A stretch of DNA of 64,000 bases from Citromicrobium sp. JLT1363. Lineage in GTDB: Bacteria; Pseudomonadota; Alphaproteobacteria; Sphingomonadales; Sphingomonadaceae. Location: the NCBI RefSeq assembly GCF_000186705.1, contig NZ_AEUE01000008.1, forward strand, positions 186,001-250,000, given 5' to 3'. Shown here piece after piece: positions 46,517 through 55,668 of the stretch. The notes beneath the pieces are model-generated. The model saw nothing but the letters and a program-made list of their open reading frames with translations, had not been told where the DNA came from and made no database searches. Made by a program: the position numbers and the translations under genes. How positions within the stretch are numbered: position 1 is the first letter of the stretch; each line of letters begins with the position of its first letter.

Positions 46517-47937
46517 GCACCCCGACCGGTAGCGACGGCCGGAACCGTGCGCAGCAGCAGCGACAGATCGGTCAGCAGGCCACGCCGGCGCAGGTATGCG
46601 CAATCCATGGCCACCTGGCGCCTGAACGGGATTTCGGCCCGTCCACTGACCTGCCAGATGCAGGTGATGCCCGGCTTGCCGCCCAGTCGGCGCCAGCTCT
46701 GCCCGGCGTAGGTCACGACTTCGGATGGCAAGGCAGGGCGCGGGCCGACCAGCGACATCTCACCCGTCAGCACGTTGATGAGCTGCGGCAATTCGTCGAT
46801 CGAGGTCCGGCGGATGAAGCGCCCGACCTTGGTGATGCGCGGATCGTTCTTCATCTTGAAGCAGGTTCCGTCGCGCTCCGAGTGAGCAAGCAGCGCCGCA
46901 CGCCGCGCTTCGGCATCGGTGTACATCGAGCGGAACTTGATCATGCTGAAATTGCGTCCGCGCTCACCGATGCGGGTCTGGCGGAAGAACACCGGGCCGC
47001 GATCCTCTAGCCTGATCGCCAGCGCGACGGCGAGGAAGACCGGACACAGAGCCACCAGCGCCATCGCGGCGATCGCCATGTCGGTGGCGCGCTTGATGGC
47101 TGCAGACGCTTTGTCCATCGCACCGCGACACTCCAGCGCGTGGCGCGCCGCATGCGCCATGAAAACCGCGTTGCCGACGATATAGCGCTTGGCCAGGCGA
47201 CGCGGCTCCATTGCGAGGCGCCATGCCCATTCGCAGCCGATGGCGCGAACCGCCTTGGGCGCGCGGGGGATGCGGCCCGAGTAGTAATCGAACAGGCCGC
47301 CGACGCCGAGGATGACAGGCACTTCGATCCGGTGACGGTTCTCGGCAATCCACTTTTCCTGGAGCGGCACGCCGAAGCCGACGAACAGGATCGAGGCGCC
47401 GGAGCGATTGATCCGTTCGATCAGGGCGTCTTCCTGCCCGGCATCGAAATAGCCGTGCCAGGTGCCCGCAATATCGATGCGAGGGAAACTGCGCGCCGCC
47501 CATGCTGCGGCACCGTCGGCCACGCCATGGTCGCCACCCAGCAGGAAGATCGCCTGGCCGCTATATTCGGCGAATTCGCAGATGTGCGGAAACAGATCGG
47601 TCCCGTTGAGGTTCTCGCCCAGTTCCACGCCCGCCATCCGTGCGGCGAGAGACATGCCGCTGCCATCGGGAAGGATGCGGTCGCTGGCCTCGAGGGCGCG
47701 GCGATATCCGGCATCGTTGTAAAGCGTGTTCACGCAATGGGCGTTGACGAAGTTGACGACCGTGCGCTCTCCGCGAGCGGCGCGCGACACGATCTCGCGC
47801 GCGGTATTCTCACGGGTGCCTTTGACGAGGGTGTGGCCGAACAGATCGACCGTCGGCTGCGCCTCCGCCGCGTTGATCCGCTGCATGAACGCGGCGAAGT
47901 CGTAGGTGGTGAATTCGCTTGTCGGATTATGTCTCAT
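46510..47937 (-). CDS. WecG/TagA/CpsF glycosyltransferase fused to polyprenyl-phosphate sugar phosphotransferase
   Basis: A 475-residue fusion. Residues about 60-255 are a GT26 (WecG/TagA) domain: TVVNFVNAHCVNTLYND, RILPDGSGM, FVGFGVPLQEKWI and GVGGLFDYYSG. Residues about 280-475 are a bacterial sugar transferase (WcaJ/PssY type): FFRQTRIGERGRNFSMIKFRSM, the FIRRTSIDELPQLINVLTGEMSLVGPRP core and CIWQVSGR. The sugar transferase would load the first sugar on undecaprenyl phosphate and the GT26 domain could add the second. The ATG at 47937 follows AAGGAA. A perfect sigma-54 promoter lies 34-50 bp upstream. The open frame further out is an artefact. Confidence 0.9.
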   Translation of the reverse strand: MRHNPTSEFTTYDFAAFMQRINAAEAQPTVDLFGHTLVKGTRENTAREIVSRAARGERTVVNFVNAHCVNTLYNDAGYRRALEASDRILPDGSGMSLAARMAGVELGENLNGTDLFPHICEFAEYSGQAIFLLGGDHGVADGAAAWAARSFPRIDIAGTWHGYFDAGQEDALIERINRSGASILFVGFGVPLQEKWIAENRHRIEVPVILGVGGLFDYYSGRIPRAPKAVRAIGCEWAWRLAMEPRRLAKRYIVGNAVFMAHAARHALECRGAMDKASAAIKRATDMAIAAMALVALCPVFLAVALAIRLEDRGPVFFRQTRIGERGRNFSMIKFRSMYTDAEARRAALLAHSERDGTCFKMKNDPRITKVGRFIRRTSIDELPQLINVLTGEMSLVGPRPALPSEVVTYAGQSWRRLGGKPGITCIWQVSGRAEIPFRRQVAMDCAYLRRRGLLTDLSLLLRTVPAVATGRGAY

Positions 47938-47970
47938 GGAAGCGTTCCTTCTATTGGATGGCTCCCACCC

Positions 47971-47987
47971 AGCAATTGCCGTGCCAA
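47971..47987 (-). promoter_or_regulatory. Sigma-54 promoter for the sugar-transferase fusion gene
   Basis: On the minus strand this reads TTGGCACGGCAATTGCT, matching the -24/-12 consensus YTGGCACGNNNNTTGCW at every specified position. The predicted transcript start is near 47960, giving a 23-nt leader. Confidence 0.88.
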
Positions 47988-48060
47988 ATCTTGAAAAGTA
48001 CGCAATTACAGTGAGATAGAAGATACGCATTGGGGCGGCCCCGGTCCCGTTCGATTTCAT

Positions 48061-48120
48061 TTCGCAATTTGCGCGTGCTTGTTTTCGCGGATTGCCACGG
48101 GTCGCGTTGCAGAATGCGAA
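48061..48120. promoter_or_regulatory. Enhancer-like palindromes between divergent sigma-54 promoters (site 1)
   Basis: Three 15-bp blocks lie at 48061-48075 (TTCGCAATTTGCGCG), 48084-48098 (TTCGCGGATTGCCAC, weak) and 48106-48120 (GTTGCAGAATGCGAA), spaced 22-23 bp. They resemble the better TTCGCA-N3-TGCGAA palindromes at 57017-57074. They sit 60-135 bp upstream of both flanking promoters, where a sigma-54 activator should bind. Confidence 0.65.
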
Positions 48121-48183
48121 AATGCCCACCTCGCTTGTGGGGGGCGGCATCCTCCGGCTATCGAAAAGCCCAGAAAACAGGGA

Positions 48184-48200
48184 TTGGCACAGTCCTTGAA
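48184..48200 (+). promoter_or_regulatory. Sigma-54 promoter for the wzx operon
   Basis: TTGGCACAGTCCTTGAA has a perfect -24 element and correct spacing; the -12 element is TTGAA in place of TTGCA. The same CCTTGAAAC follows the -24 element of the wza promoter. The predicted start near 48211 gives a 25-nt leader to the ATG at 48236. Confidence 0.75.
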
Positions 48201-48235
48201 ACAATGCGGTGAACCCATTCGAGGACCCGCATTCA

Positions 48236-49510
48236 ATGTTCGCACGTACCATCTCCAACCGGCTGCCCGCAGGCATCGCGCCGATTGCCAAAGGCCTCGT
48301 CGCCTATGGCTCGGCCGAGGCGGCGACCCGGGTCGTGCGCATCCTCGCGATTCTTGTGATTGCGCGGCGCACGTCGCCCGAACTGCTTGGCACGGCGGCG
48401 CTGGCGCTGACCTTGTTCGAACTGATCCGCGTGCTCGCAAATGCCGGCATCGGCCAGCGCATCATCGCCGCAAGCGACGAAGAGCTGCCTGCCCTGTGCA
48501 ATACTGCCGCCCGCCTGTTCTGGGCGGTCTGCCTGGGCGTCGCCAGCATTCAGCTGGGCATTGCAGGCGCGCTGTTCGCGATCTGGGATCTCTCCGAAGC
48601 GGCGCTGATGCTGGCGGTGCTCTCGGGCGTCTATGTCTGCATGCCCCCTGCGCTGGTGCAGGTTTTCCTGCTGATGCGCGACGGGCGCCTGACCACGACC
48701 GCGCGGATCGGCGCCACGCAGACGATGGCGGACCATTGCCTGACACTGGCGTTGGTGGTCGTGTGGCCAAGCGCATGGGCGATCGTGCTGCCAAAGCTGC
48801 TGACCGCGCCATTGTGGACCGTGCTGACGCGCCGCGCCCGTAAATGGTCCGCCAATCCCGCCGCGGGTTACGCCCCGGTGCGCGAGTTCGCGGCCTACGG
48901 CCCGGCCATTCTCGGTTCCGAGCTGATCGCCGCGCTGCGCATCCATGCCGACAAGCTGGTTATAGGCGCGCTGCTGGGAAGCGAAGCGCTGGGCCTGTAC
49001 TACTTCGCCTTCAATGCCGGGCTGGGCATCACCCTGTCCTTCGTTGCGGCCTGCAACACGGTGGTCTTCCCGCTGCTGTGCAAGCAGGCAGGCGATGCGG
49101 ACCGCGCCCGCCTGTTCCGCCAGTCCTTCGTGCTGGGCCTGGTTCTGCTGGCCCCGGTCGTCGCCGCACAGGCGCTGCTGGCACCGGTCTATGTGCCGCT
49201 GGTGTTCGGCGCCGAGTGGATCGACGCTGCCCCCTACATCGCGCTGCTCTCTCTGGCTGCGCTGCCGCTCTACGCCGGTTCGCTGATCGGTGCCTGGCTG
49301 CGCGCCCGCCAGCGGCCTTTCGTGGAAACGCGCCTGGCTCTGGCTGCCACCATCACCGGCCTCGCCGGGCTGGCCGCCGGCTCCACCCACTCTCTTGCCG
49401 CGGCATGCACTGCCTACGCCGCCGGCCTCGCGCTGGTGATGCTGCCCGCGGCCATCGCGCACCTGTTCGCCTCGACCCTTCAATCCAACCCGACCCCAGG
49501 AGAAGCCTGA
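48236..49510 (+). CDS. wzx: Polysaccharide flippase (Wzx/MATE-like)
   Basis: A 424-residue inner-membrane protein with about 12 helices, of the oligosaccharide flippase family. It moves undecaprenyl-linked repeat units to the periplasm. Typical features are the N-terminal PIAKGLVAYGSAEAATRVVRI and the later VFGAEWIDAAPYIALL segment. GAGGA lies 10 nt before the ATG at 48236. An in-frame GTG at 48209 would precede the predicted transcript start. First gene of a four-gene unit; its stop overlaps the next start (TGATG). Confidence 0.88.
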   Translation: MFARTISNRLPAGIAPIAKGLVAYGSAEAATRVVRILAILVIARRTSPELLGTAALALTLFELIRVLANAGIGQRIIAASDEELPALCNTAARLFWAVCLGVASIQLGIAGALFAIWDLSEAALMLAVLSGVYVCMPPALVQVFLLMRDGRLTTTARIGATQTMADHCLTLALVVVWPSAWAIVLPKLLTAPLWTVLTRRARKWSANPAAGYAPVREFAAYGPAILGSELIAALRIHADKLVIGALLGSEALGLYYFAFNAGLGITLSFVAACNTVVFPLLCKQAGDADRARLFRQSFVLGLVLLAPVVAAQALLAPVYVPLVFGAEWIDAAPYIALLSLAALPLYAGSLIGAWLRARQRPFVETRLALAATITGLAGLAAGSTHSLAAACTAYAAGLALVMLPAAIAHLFASTLQSNPTPGEA

Positions 49511-50442
49511 TGCACACCCCCCGTTTTTCCGTAATCATCCCGGTTCACAATGCCGAACGGACCATCGTCGCCGCAGTGCAGAGCGTGCGCGCCCAGTCCT
49601 TCAAGGACTTCGAGATCATCCTGATCGACGATGGTTCGAGCGATGACAGCGTGCGCGCAATGCTGCCATTTGCAGGCAACGACCACCGCGTGAGGCTGTT
49701 TTCAAAGAACCAGGAAGGCGTTTCGGTCACCCGCAATTTCGGTGCCCAGCTGGCCCGGGGCGAACTGATCGCATTCCTCGATGCGGACGATTGCTGGCGC
49801 CCCAACAAGCTGTTGCAGCACGACCGTCTGCACGGGATCTATCAAGGCATTGAGGCAAGCTTCGCCAAGATTGCCTTCCGGTCCGAACGCGAAGACGGCA
49901 CGCTTGCCGATCCGCTGACCTATTCGACCGTTCAGGTCGATCCGCTTCGCCTGGATGCGGTCCTGTCGGAAAACCCCGTCTGCACCACCTCGAACCTGGT
50001 CATCAAGCGCGAGACCTTCCTTGCGATGGGCGGCTTCCAGGACGGCATGAACCACGCCGAGGACCAGGAGTTTTTGGCACGTTTCGTGGATCAAGGGCGC
50101 AAGATCGCCGGCATCGACCAGTGCCTGGTGGATTACCGCCTCAGCCCGGACGGCCTTTCCTGCGACTACGAGGCCATGCTTGCAGGCTGGCGGGAGCTCG
50201 CAGCCAAATATGAAGGCCGCTTCGACATGCGCCGGAGCGAAGCAATCTACTGCCGCTACCTCGCTCGCCGCATCCTGCGCGCAGGCGGGCCCGCACCGCT
50301 CGCCCGGCAGATGGCCTTCGATGGCCTGCGTGCCGATTACCGCGGCTTCTTTTCCGACACGCGCCGCGGCGGCCTCACGCTTGGCGCGGCGATCGGAAGC
50401 AGCCTGCTTCCGCAGGCCGTGCGCACCAGCGTTTTTGCCTGA
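49510..50442 (+). CDS. Glycosyltransferase family 2 (first of two)
   Basis: A 310-residue GT-A enzyme that probably adds a sugar to the growing lipid-linked repeat unit on the cytoplasmic face. The nucleotide-binding motif is FSVIIPVHNAERTIVAAVQSV, with the acidic IILIDDGSSDDS and the DxD-type LIAFLDADDCW. AGGAG precedes the ATG, which overlaps the wzx stop. The donor sugar is not predictable. Confidence 0.9.
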   Translation: MHTPRFSVIIPVHNAERTIVAAVQSVRAQSFKDFEIILIDDGSSDDSVRAMLPFAGNDHRVRLFSKNQEGVSVTRNFGAQLARGELIAFLDADDCWRPNKLLQHDRLHGIYQGIEASFAKIAFRSEREDGTLADPLTYSTVQVDPLRLDAVLSENPVCTTSNLVIKRETFLAMGGFQDGMNHAEDQEFLARFVDQGRKIAGIDQCLVDYRLSPDGLSCDYEAMLAGWRELAAKYEGRFDMRRSEAIYCRYLARRILRAGGPAPLARQMAFDGLRADYRGFFSDTRRGGLTLGAAIGSSLLPQAVRTSVFA

Positions 50443-50469
50443 TTTCAAGACTTTCAAAGGGGACTTCCA

Positions 50470-51459
50470 ATGACCAATCCGAAAATGTCCATCGTGATGC
50501 CCGTCTACAATGTTCAGGACTATGTGGCCGAAGCGATCCAGTCGGTTCTGGCCCAGACCTTCACCGATTTCGAACTGATCATCGTCGACGATGGCGGACA
50601 GGACGGCTCGATGGAGATCGTGCACAGCTTCTATGACGAGCGTATTCGGATCGTCACGCAGGCCAACCGTGGTCTGGCCGGTGCTCGAAACAGCGGGATT
50701 GCAGCGGCGCGCGCGCCCTATATCGCACTGCTCGATTCCGACGATCGCTGGCACCCCGAGAAGCTGCGACTGCACTACGTGCATCTGGAAGCGGACAAGT
50801 CGATCGGCGTCAGCTTTTCGGGGTCGCGGATGATCGATCAGGTCGGCAACGAGCTGGCGGTGGCGATGCGCCCCAAGCTGACCGGCATTCGCCCTCAGGA
50901 TATCCTGCGCCGCAACCCGGTCGGCAATGGCAGCGCCGCAGTGCTGCGCCGTTCGGCCATCGACGCCGCAATGTTCACCCACCCGGAGGAATCCTGGCGC
51001 AAATGCTGGTTCGACGAGAGTTTCCGCCAGTCGGAAGACATCGAATTGTGGGTACGCCTGTCGGCAGCGCACGGGGTGCGTTTCGAAGGGATCGCGGGCG
51101 AACTGACCGAATACCGCATCGTCGGCGGCGCGCTTTCGGCAAACATCGTGAAGCAGTATCTCAGCTGGACCGAAATGCTGGACAAAGCCATGCGCTATGC
51201 GCCCGATCTGGTTGCGAAACATGGCGTAGCGGCACGGGCCTACCAACTGCGATATCTTGCTCGCCGTGCGGTCCAGCTCGGCAATGCAGAACTGGCCGCC
51301 GACCTGTTCGCCCAGGCCGTCCGCCTCGAGCCGCGCATGCTCGTGGCAGAACCGCGCAAGAGCGCGACCACGGCCGGTGCCGTCGTGGCGGCGAAGGTCC
51401 TGGGCCCGCAACGCTTCCGCGCGATCTCGCAGCACTATCTCAAGCAGGCTGCGGCATGA
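50470..51459 (+). CDS. Glycosyltransferase family 2 (second of two)
   Basis: A 329-residue GT-A glycosyltransferase with MSIVMPVYNVQDYVAEAIQSVLAQTF, LIIVDDGGQDGS and YIALLDSDDRW. It is related to the preceding gene (both have the same N-terminal fold and a helical C-terminal extension), but the two differ enough to use different substrates. It is 27 bp downstream of its neighbour and overlaps the next gene by ATGA. Confidence 0.9.
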   Translation: MTNPKMSIVMPVYNVQDYVAEAIQSVLAQTFTDFELIIVDDGGQDGSMEIVHSFYDERIRIVTQANRGLAGARNSGIAAARAPYIALLDSDDRWHPEKLRLHYVHLEADKSIGVSFSGSRMIDQVGNELAVAMRPKLTGIRPQDILRRNPVGNGSAAVLRRSAIDAAMFTHPEESWRKCWFDESFRQSEDIELWVRLSAAHGVRFEGIAGELTEYRIVGGALSANIVKQYLSWTEMLDKAMRYAPDLVAKHGVAARAYQLRYLARRAVQLGNAELAADLFAQAVRLEPRMLVAEPRKSATTAGAVVAAKVLGPQRFRAISQHYLKQAAA

Positions 51460-52487
51460 TCGACGTTGTTCACCTGCTCGACGATTTCGCCTTTGGCGGC
51501 GTGTCCCGGGCGCTCACCGTGTTCGAGCGCCCGGAATTGACCGGGCATGCCCGGTCGCGGACCGTGGCCATCGAACAGGACCGGCTGGCCCCCGTATTCG
51601 ATGCGGATCTTGTGGTGACGCATGTCCCGCCCTGCTGGTCGCGGCTTGGGTACCTCCTGTCGCTGCGCATGCGCAATCGGTCTGCCCGTCTCGTCCATGT
51701 CGAGCACAGCTATACCGAGGGTTTCGTGCGCGAACGCGTCCAGGCTCCGGTCAGGTTCATGACACTGCTGCGGCTCGCATATTCCCTGTACGACGAGATC
51801 ATCTGCGTTTCGCAGGCGCAGTGTCGCTGGCTTGCCCATGACGTCGGCATTTCAACCCACAAGCTGCGCGTCATCCACCCGTGGTGCGGGCGTGAGGAAT
51901 TGTTCTCGCTTCCTGGCATCCCCCAGGCGAGGAAGGGCCCCCTGCGCCTCGTCGCCTATGGTCGTTTCGCGGGGGAGAAGAACTTCGCGGCGCTCATCAA
52001 GGCAATATCGCTTCTCCCGCAGGGCGAGATCGATCTCCAGCTGATCGGTGAAGGCCCGGAAATGGCCGCCATGCGCGAAGCGGCGGGCGAGAATCCCCAC
52101 ATTCACTTCCGCGGTCGGATCGACGATCCCGCTACGTTCCTTGACGATTGCCATGCCGTGATCGTGCCGTCCCGGCATGAGGCTTTCGGTCTGGTGGCGA
52201 CCGAAGCGCGGATGGCGGCGCGGCCCATTCTGGTCGCCGATGTGGACGGGTTGCCCGAACAGGTCGGCGCGGCCGGCCTGGCGCGCCCCATGCGTACACC
52301 GCAGGAAATCGCCGCGGCCATCGACGAGTTCGCCCAGCTGCCGCTCCCCGAGCTGGGCCATGCGGGGCGCTTCGAGGTGTCGGGTCTCCCGGATGCGATC
52401 CTGGCCGGATGGCTGGAAGTCTTCGCCGCCGCTGGCAGTGAGACGGCAGGCGAAGTGCATGCCCCCTTCTGGAGAATGGCCGCCTGA
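51456..52487 (+). CDS. Glycosyltransferase family 4
   Basis: A 343-residue GT-B enzyme. The N-terminal domain begins IDVVHLLDDFAFGGVSRAL, where GGV is the acceptor-side loop. The C-terminal nucleotide-sugar domain has LVAYGRFAGEKNFAALIKA and the EX7E-type region PSRHEAFGLVATEARMAARP. Last gene of the wzx unit, overlapping its neighbour by 4 nt and followed by a strong terminator. Confidence 0.9.
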   Translation: MIDVVHLLDDFAFGGVSRALTVFERPELTGHARSRTVAIEQDRLAPVFDADLVVTHVPPCWSRLGYLLSLRMRNRSARLVHVEHSYTEGFVRERVQAPVRFMTLLRLAYSLYDEIICVSQAQCRWLAHDVGISTHKLRVIHPWCGREELFSLPGIPQARKGPLRLVAYGRFAGEKNFAALIKAISLLPQGEIDLQLIGEGPEMAAMREAAGENPHIHFRGRIDDPATFLDDCHAVIVPSRHEAFGLVATEARMAARPILVADVDGLPEQVGAAGLARPMRTPQEIAAAIDEFAQLPLPELGHAGRFEVSGLPDAILAGWLEVFAAAGSETAGEVHAPFWRMAA

Positions 52488-52517
52488 AGCGAGCCTGCCC
52501 CCCATCAGGGCTCGCTT

Positions 52518-52565
52518 GGGCCGCCCCGCTGCATCTGGCAGCGGGGCGGCCCTTTGCTTTTTGGG
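52518..52565 (+). terminator. Terminator of the wzx-glycosyltransferase operon
   Basis: A perfect 14-bp stem (GGGCCGCCCCGCTG at 52518-52531 with its complement at 52539-52552) and a 7-nt loop are followed by TTTGCTTTTT. Confidence 0.92.
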
Positions 52566-52684
52566 GCAGAGAAAATCGGCACGTTCGACCCAAGGGAACT
52601 GCCTGTGCACCCTTACCTTGATTATGGGGGCAGGTGCTAATCTGCGAGTGTTGGATGATGGAGAGGCGCGCATACGATCGACTG

Positions 52685-52987
52685 ATGCACATACGGTGCG
52701 CTGACCTGGGCTTTTGCGGATGCATCAAGCACGAACGACCGATGCACGTCGATCTGCTGATCCCGCCCGAAGGCCCGGTGACAGCGGACCAGTTCGTCGA
52801 GTGGGCTTTCCTCGCGGATGATATGAACCCCAATAGCGAAGCGGAACGCTGGCAGCCCCACAAGGCCGCCATCCGAACCGCTTTTGTCGAGTGCATGGGG
52901 GCGGACACCGTCGATGCCTCCCGCCTGCGGTGGAGTCGCGAGCGAGAAGAGCAGAGCGGGGCGGATGAAAGCGGCGAGGGCTGCTAG
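52685..52987 (+). CDS. Small hypothetical protein
   Basis: About 100 residues with good codon bias, Cys-rich near the N-terminus (RCADLGFCGCIKHE) and otherwise helical and charged (FVEWAFLADDMNPNSEAERW, then HKAAIRTAFVECMGAD). I do not recognise a family. The start is uncertain: ATG at 52685 or 52742 are the best choices, and neither has a strong ribosome site. It stands between two polysaccharide operons but after a terminator, so it is probably transcribed alone. Confidence 0.5.
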   Translation: MHIRCADLGFCGCIKHERPMHVDLLIPPEGPVTADQFVEWAFLADDMNPNSEAERWQPHKAAIRTAFVECMGADTVDASRLRWSREREEQSGADESGEGC

Positions 52988-53005
52988 CCCGGAGCCCTCC
53001 CCGCG

Positions 53006-54292
53006 TCAGGCGTCTTCCCGCTCTGGCCTGGCACCGCCGCCGGGTTTAGCCAGCACCTTGCCCACCAGAACCAGTGCGGGCCAGAACAGATAGGCGAGGA
53101 TCTCGAGGTTCTCGCCGAAGCTGTAGAGCACCAGAACCAGCACCATCGACAGCGCGACCCGCTCGGCGCTGCCCTGCCGCGCCCGCCATGCGAGCACCAG
53201 CAGCGTGCTGAACAGCGGCACCGCCAGGGCAATCGCGCCGGTCAGTCCCTTGACGAACAGCAGGCCGTACCAGCTGTGATGGCTGCCGATGGGCATGTAT
53301 TCGACCAGATGCGGCCCGTTCTCGACGATCCCGTGGCCGAACCAGTATGCTTCGCCCTGCCAGCGTTCGATTGCAATGCGCCCCAGGGCTGCGCGCACCC
53401 GGCTGGAATCGGCTCGCGCGGCGGAGAAATCGTTCATCAGCGCCTCGACGATCTCGATCAGCGCGGGCCCGAATATCCCCAGCAACACCATGGCGGGAGC
53501 GGCGAGATACCACATCCACGCGCGGTCCATCCGGCCCAGGCCCCACACGACAGGAGCGATCACCGCCAGCGCGACCAGAGCCAGCCTCGATTGCGAAAGG
53601 ATTGCCAGCACAAGCCCGGCGATGATGCCGACCGTGCGCCAGCCCACGTGCTTGTCGCGCGCGGCAAGCAGGACGAAGATCACCGCGACCATGCCGGCCG
53701 CCGGGGACCACGGAGCGAAGAACTGCCAGCGCGGCGTGCCGGCGCCCGGCTCGATCGTATAGAGCGTGGTGGCGAAGTATTCCGGACCCGGGCCGCCGAC
53801 GGCCTTGAGCGGAGAGACCCACAGGGTCTCGGGCAGTCCGATGAAGGGCGCCAGCACGAACAGCGGCAGCAGCATCAGCGTCTGCGCGCCGAGCTTGCAG
53901 ACCGCGCGATAGATGACCTCCTCGCGCACCTGCAGCAACGCGCCTGCCAGCGGGAACAGCGCGATCAGCGCCCAGCCCTTGGCCCAGCCGATCGAGGATT
54001 TGATCGTCTTTCCCGTGCCCAGATCGAAGTTCGCGTGGCCCGCCCAGAGGATCAGCAGCATCGCGGCCATTCCCAGCAGCCACAGCCAGATCGTCAGCGG
54101 CAGGTTGGCGAAACGCTCGCTCACCCTCCGGTCGACATAGGCCAGCCAGCACGCCATCAGCGCGAGCGTCCAGCCGATCACCGGCCCGGCGATATACAGT
54201 CCACCCACCAGCCAGAGCAGCCAGGTGGACTGTATCGCGACCGAGATCAGGCGTTCGGCAGGAGTTTGCGGATGATCGGTTGACGCAGCCAC
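53006..54292 (-). CDS. wzy: O-antigen ligase/polymerase-like membrane protein (Wzy)
   Basis: A 428-residue inner-membrane protein with about 12 helices and a large periplasmic loop, of the Wzy/WaaL family. Conserved features include SQSRLALVALAVIAPVVW in mid-protein and the periplasmic IGSHHSWYGLLFVKGL. It should polymerise the flipped repeat units. The GTG start at 54292 lies inside the 3' end of the chain-length gene (46-nt overlap) and lacks a good ribosome site, so translation is probably coupled. Last gene of the wza unit. Confidence 0.85.
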   Translation of the reverse strand: MAASTDHPQTPAERLISVAIQSTWLLWLVGGLYIAGPVIGWTLALMACWLAYVDRRVSERFANLPLTIWLWLLGMAAMLLILWAGHANFDLGTGKTIKSSIGWAKGWALIALFPLAGALLQVREEVIYRAVCKLGAQTLMLLPLFVLAPFIGLPETLWVSPLKAVGGPGPEYFATTLYTIEPGAGTPRWQFFAPWSPAAGMVAVIFVLLAARDKHVGWRTVGIIAGLVLAILSQSRLALVALAVIAPVVWGLGRMDRAWMWYLAAPAMVLLGIFGPALIEIVEALMNDFSAARADSSRVRAALGRIAIERWQGEAYWFGHGIVENGPHLVEYMPIGSHHSWYGLLFVKGLTGAIALAVPLFSTLLVLAWRARQGSAERVALSMVLVLVLYSFGENLEILAYLFWPALVLVGKVLAKPGGGARPEREDA

Positions 54293-55668
54293 AGCAGCAG
54301 GAACCCAAAGAGGACAAAGATACTGGCACCAAGGGCACCGGCGAGGGCGATGATCGGCGACGGGGCCGAGCGACCGCGCGGAAGCGAGGGCACTTCCAGC
54401 GTCTGGACCAGCGGGTAGGACGCGAACGGGTCCGCCTTGTTGGTATCGAGCCGGGCCAGGGCCGAGCTGAACACTGCCTCGGCAACGCGCAGATCGCGCA
54501 CCAACCCGGCAAGCTCGGACGCCTGGGCGACAAGCTCGTCACTCCGGCCCGATTCCTGGCTGATCTGGCGGCGAAGCTCCGCCAGGGCGGCCTGATTGCC
54601 CGCATGCATGCTGTCGCGATTGGTCAGCGTTTCGAACAGCCGTTCGCGCGTGTCGGACACGGCGAGATCGGAAAAGGCGAGCACATCCTTGTTGCTGGCG
54701 CCGGTCAGGCGCGCACCACGGCGCGCCAGCGCTTCGCGCAGTTCAGAGCGTTCTGCGCCGAGCTTTTCCATTGCGCCATGGGCCGAACCGAGCGTGCCGC
54801 CCCGCTGCGTCTCTTCGCCGACCGTCGCGGCGTAGCGCGTGAGCAACTGCGAGAAGACGGGATCCGCCTTCAGCTGCATCGCCAGCCGCGCCTGCGGAAT
54901 GCTGATCTGCAAGGAAGACGCCAGGCGACCGGCGGTGCCACCGCTTTCCGCCACGAGCACACGGCGGTCGCGCTCGGCGGCCTTCATCTGGTCGAGACTG
55001 GAGACCCGCCCGGCAAACTGGTCGAGCGAGACGAGCCCGGTTTCGCCCTGGAACTGCAGCAGCGCCGCCTGAGCGGCATCGACCTTGTGTTCCAGTTCGG
55101 CGATCCTGCGTGCGTCTGCCTTTTCGCGCGTCGCCGCCTCGTCCTTACGCAGGGTGTCGAGCGCGGCCATGAAGGCAGCCTGCACGTTCTCCATCCGGGC
55201 GCGCGCCTGCTCGGGCGAGGTGCCGGGAATGGTCAGTTCAATGAGGTTGGTCTGGTCGATCAGCTTGACCTGCGGCGCGGGAAAGGCGTCTTCGTCCTCG
55301 CCCGACCGATGGGCCGCGTCGCGCAACACGATGTCGGACGTGATCAGCCGCTTGTAGTTTTCCGTCGGGCTCAGCGTGGTGCTGGAGAAAGCGGAGGCCG
55401 AGGTGGACGTTGCCTGGCCGATCGACTCCAGATTGACCGAGCCGCCCACGCCCGAACCGGGGAGGATCAGCGTCATCCGGCTGTCGTATCGGTCGGGCAC
55501 CAGCGCCAGATAGGCGATGGTGACGATCCAGATCGCCGCCAAGGGGATCGCCATGGTGACGATGTAGCGGCGATAGCGGCCCACCGCAGGCATGCCGTCG
55601 CGAACGAAGGCCCATACCCTCAGCAGCCAGCGCGGCGCCGGTTTGTAATAGGGATCGGTGCGGTCCAT
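54247..55668 (-). CDS. Polysaccharide chain-length determinant (Wzz/GumC type)
   Basis: A 473-residue inner-membrane protein with two terminal transmembrane helices (about 38-58 and 440-465) and a long periplasmic coiled-coil region with AELEHKVDAAQAALLQF. It lacks a cytoplasmic tyrosine-kinase domain, so it is GumC/Wzz-like and not a full Wzc. It sets chain length and bridges to the outer-membrane exporter. Its ATG overlaps the upstream stop by TGATG. Confidence 0.88.
   Translation of the reverse strand: MDRTDPYYKPAPRWLLRVWAFVRDGMPAVGRYRRYIVTMAIPLAAIWIVTIAYLALVPDRYDSRMTLILPGSGVGGSVNLESIGQATSTSASAFSSTTLSPTENYKRLITSDIVLRDAAHRSGEDEDAFPAPQVKLIDQTNLIELTIPGTSPEQARARMENVQAAFMAALDTLRKDEAATREKADARRIAELEHKVDAAQAALLQFQGETGLVSLDQFAGRVSSLDQMKAAERDRRVLVAESGGTAGRLASSLQISIPQARLAMQLKADPVFSQLLTRYAATVGEETQRGGTLGSAHGAMEKLGAERSELREALARRGARLTGASNKDVLAFSDLAVSDTRERLFETLTNRDSMHAGNQAALAELRRQISQESGRSDELVAQASELAGLVRDLRVAEAVFSSALARLDTNKADPFASYPLVQTLEVPSLPRGRSAPSPIIALAGALGASIFVLFGFLLLWLRQPIIRKLLPNA

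Noticed and set aside
48209-48235. GTG at 48209 as start of the flippase gene
   Set aside because: It lies upstream of the transcript start predicted from the sigma-54 promoter, and the ATG at 48236 has a GAGGA site.
52550-52600. Further sigma-54-like sequence near GGCACGTTCG at about 52576
   Set aside because: The -24 half is similar, but no TTGC lies at the required spacing.
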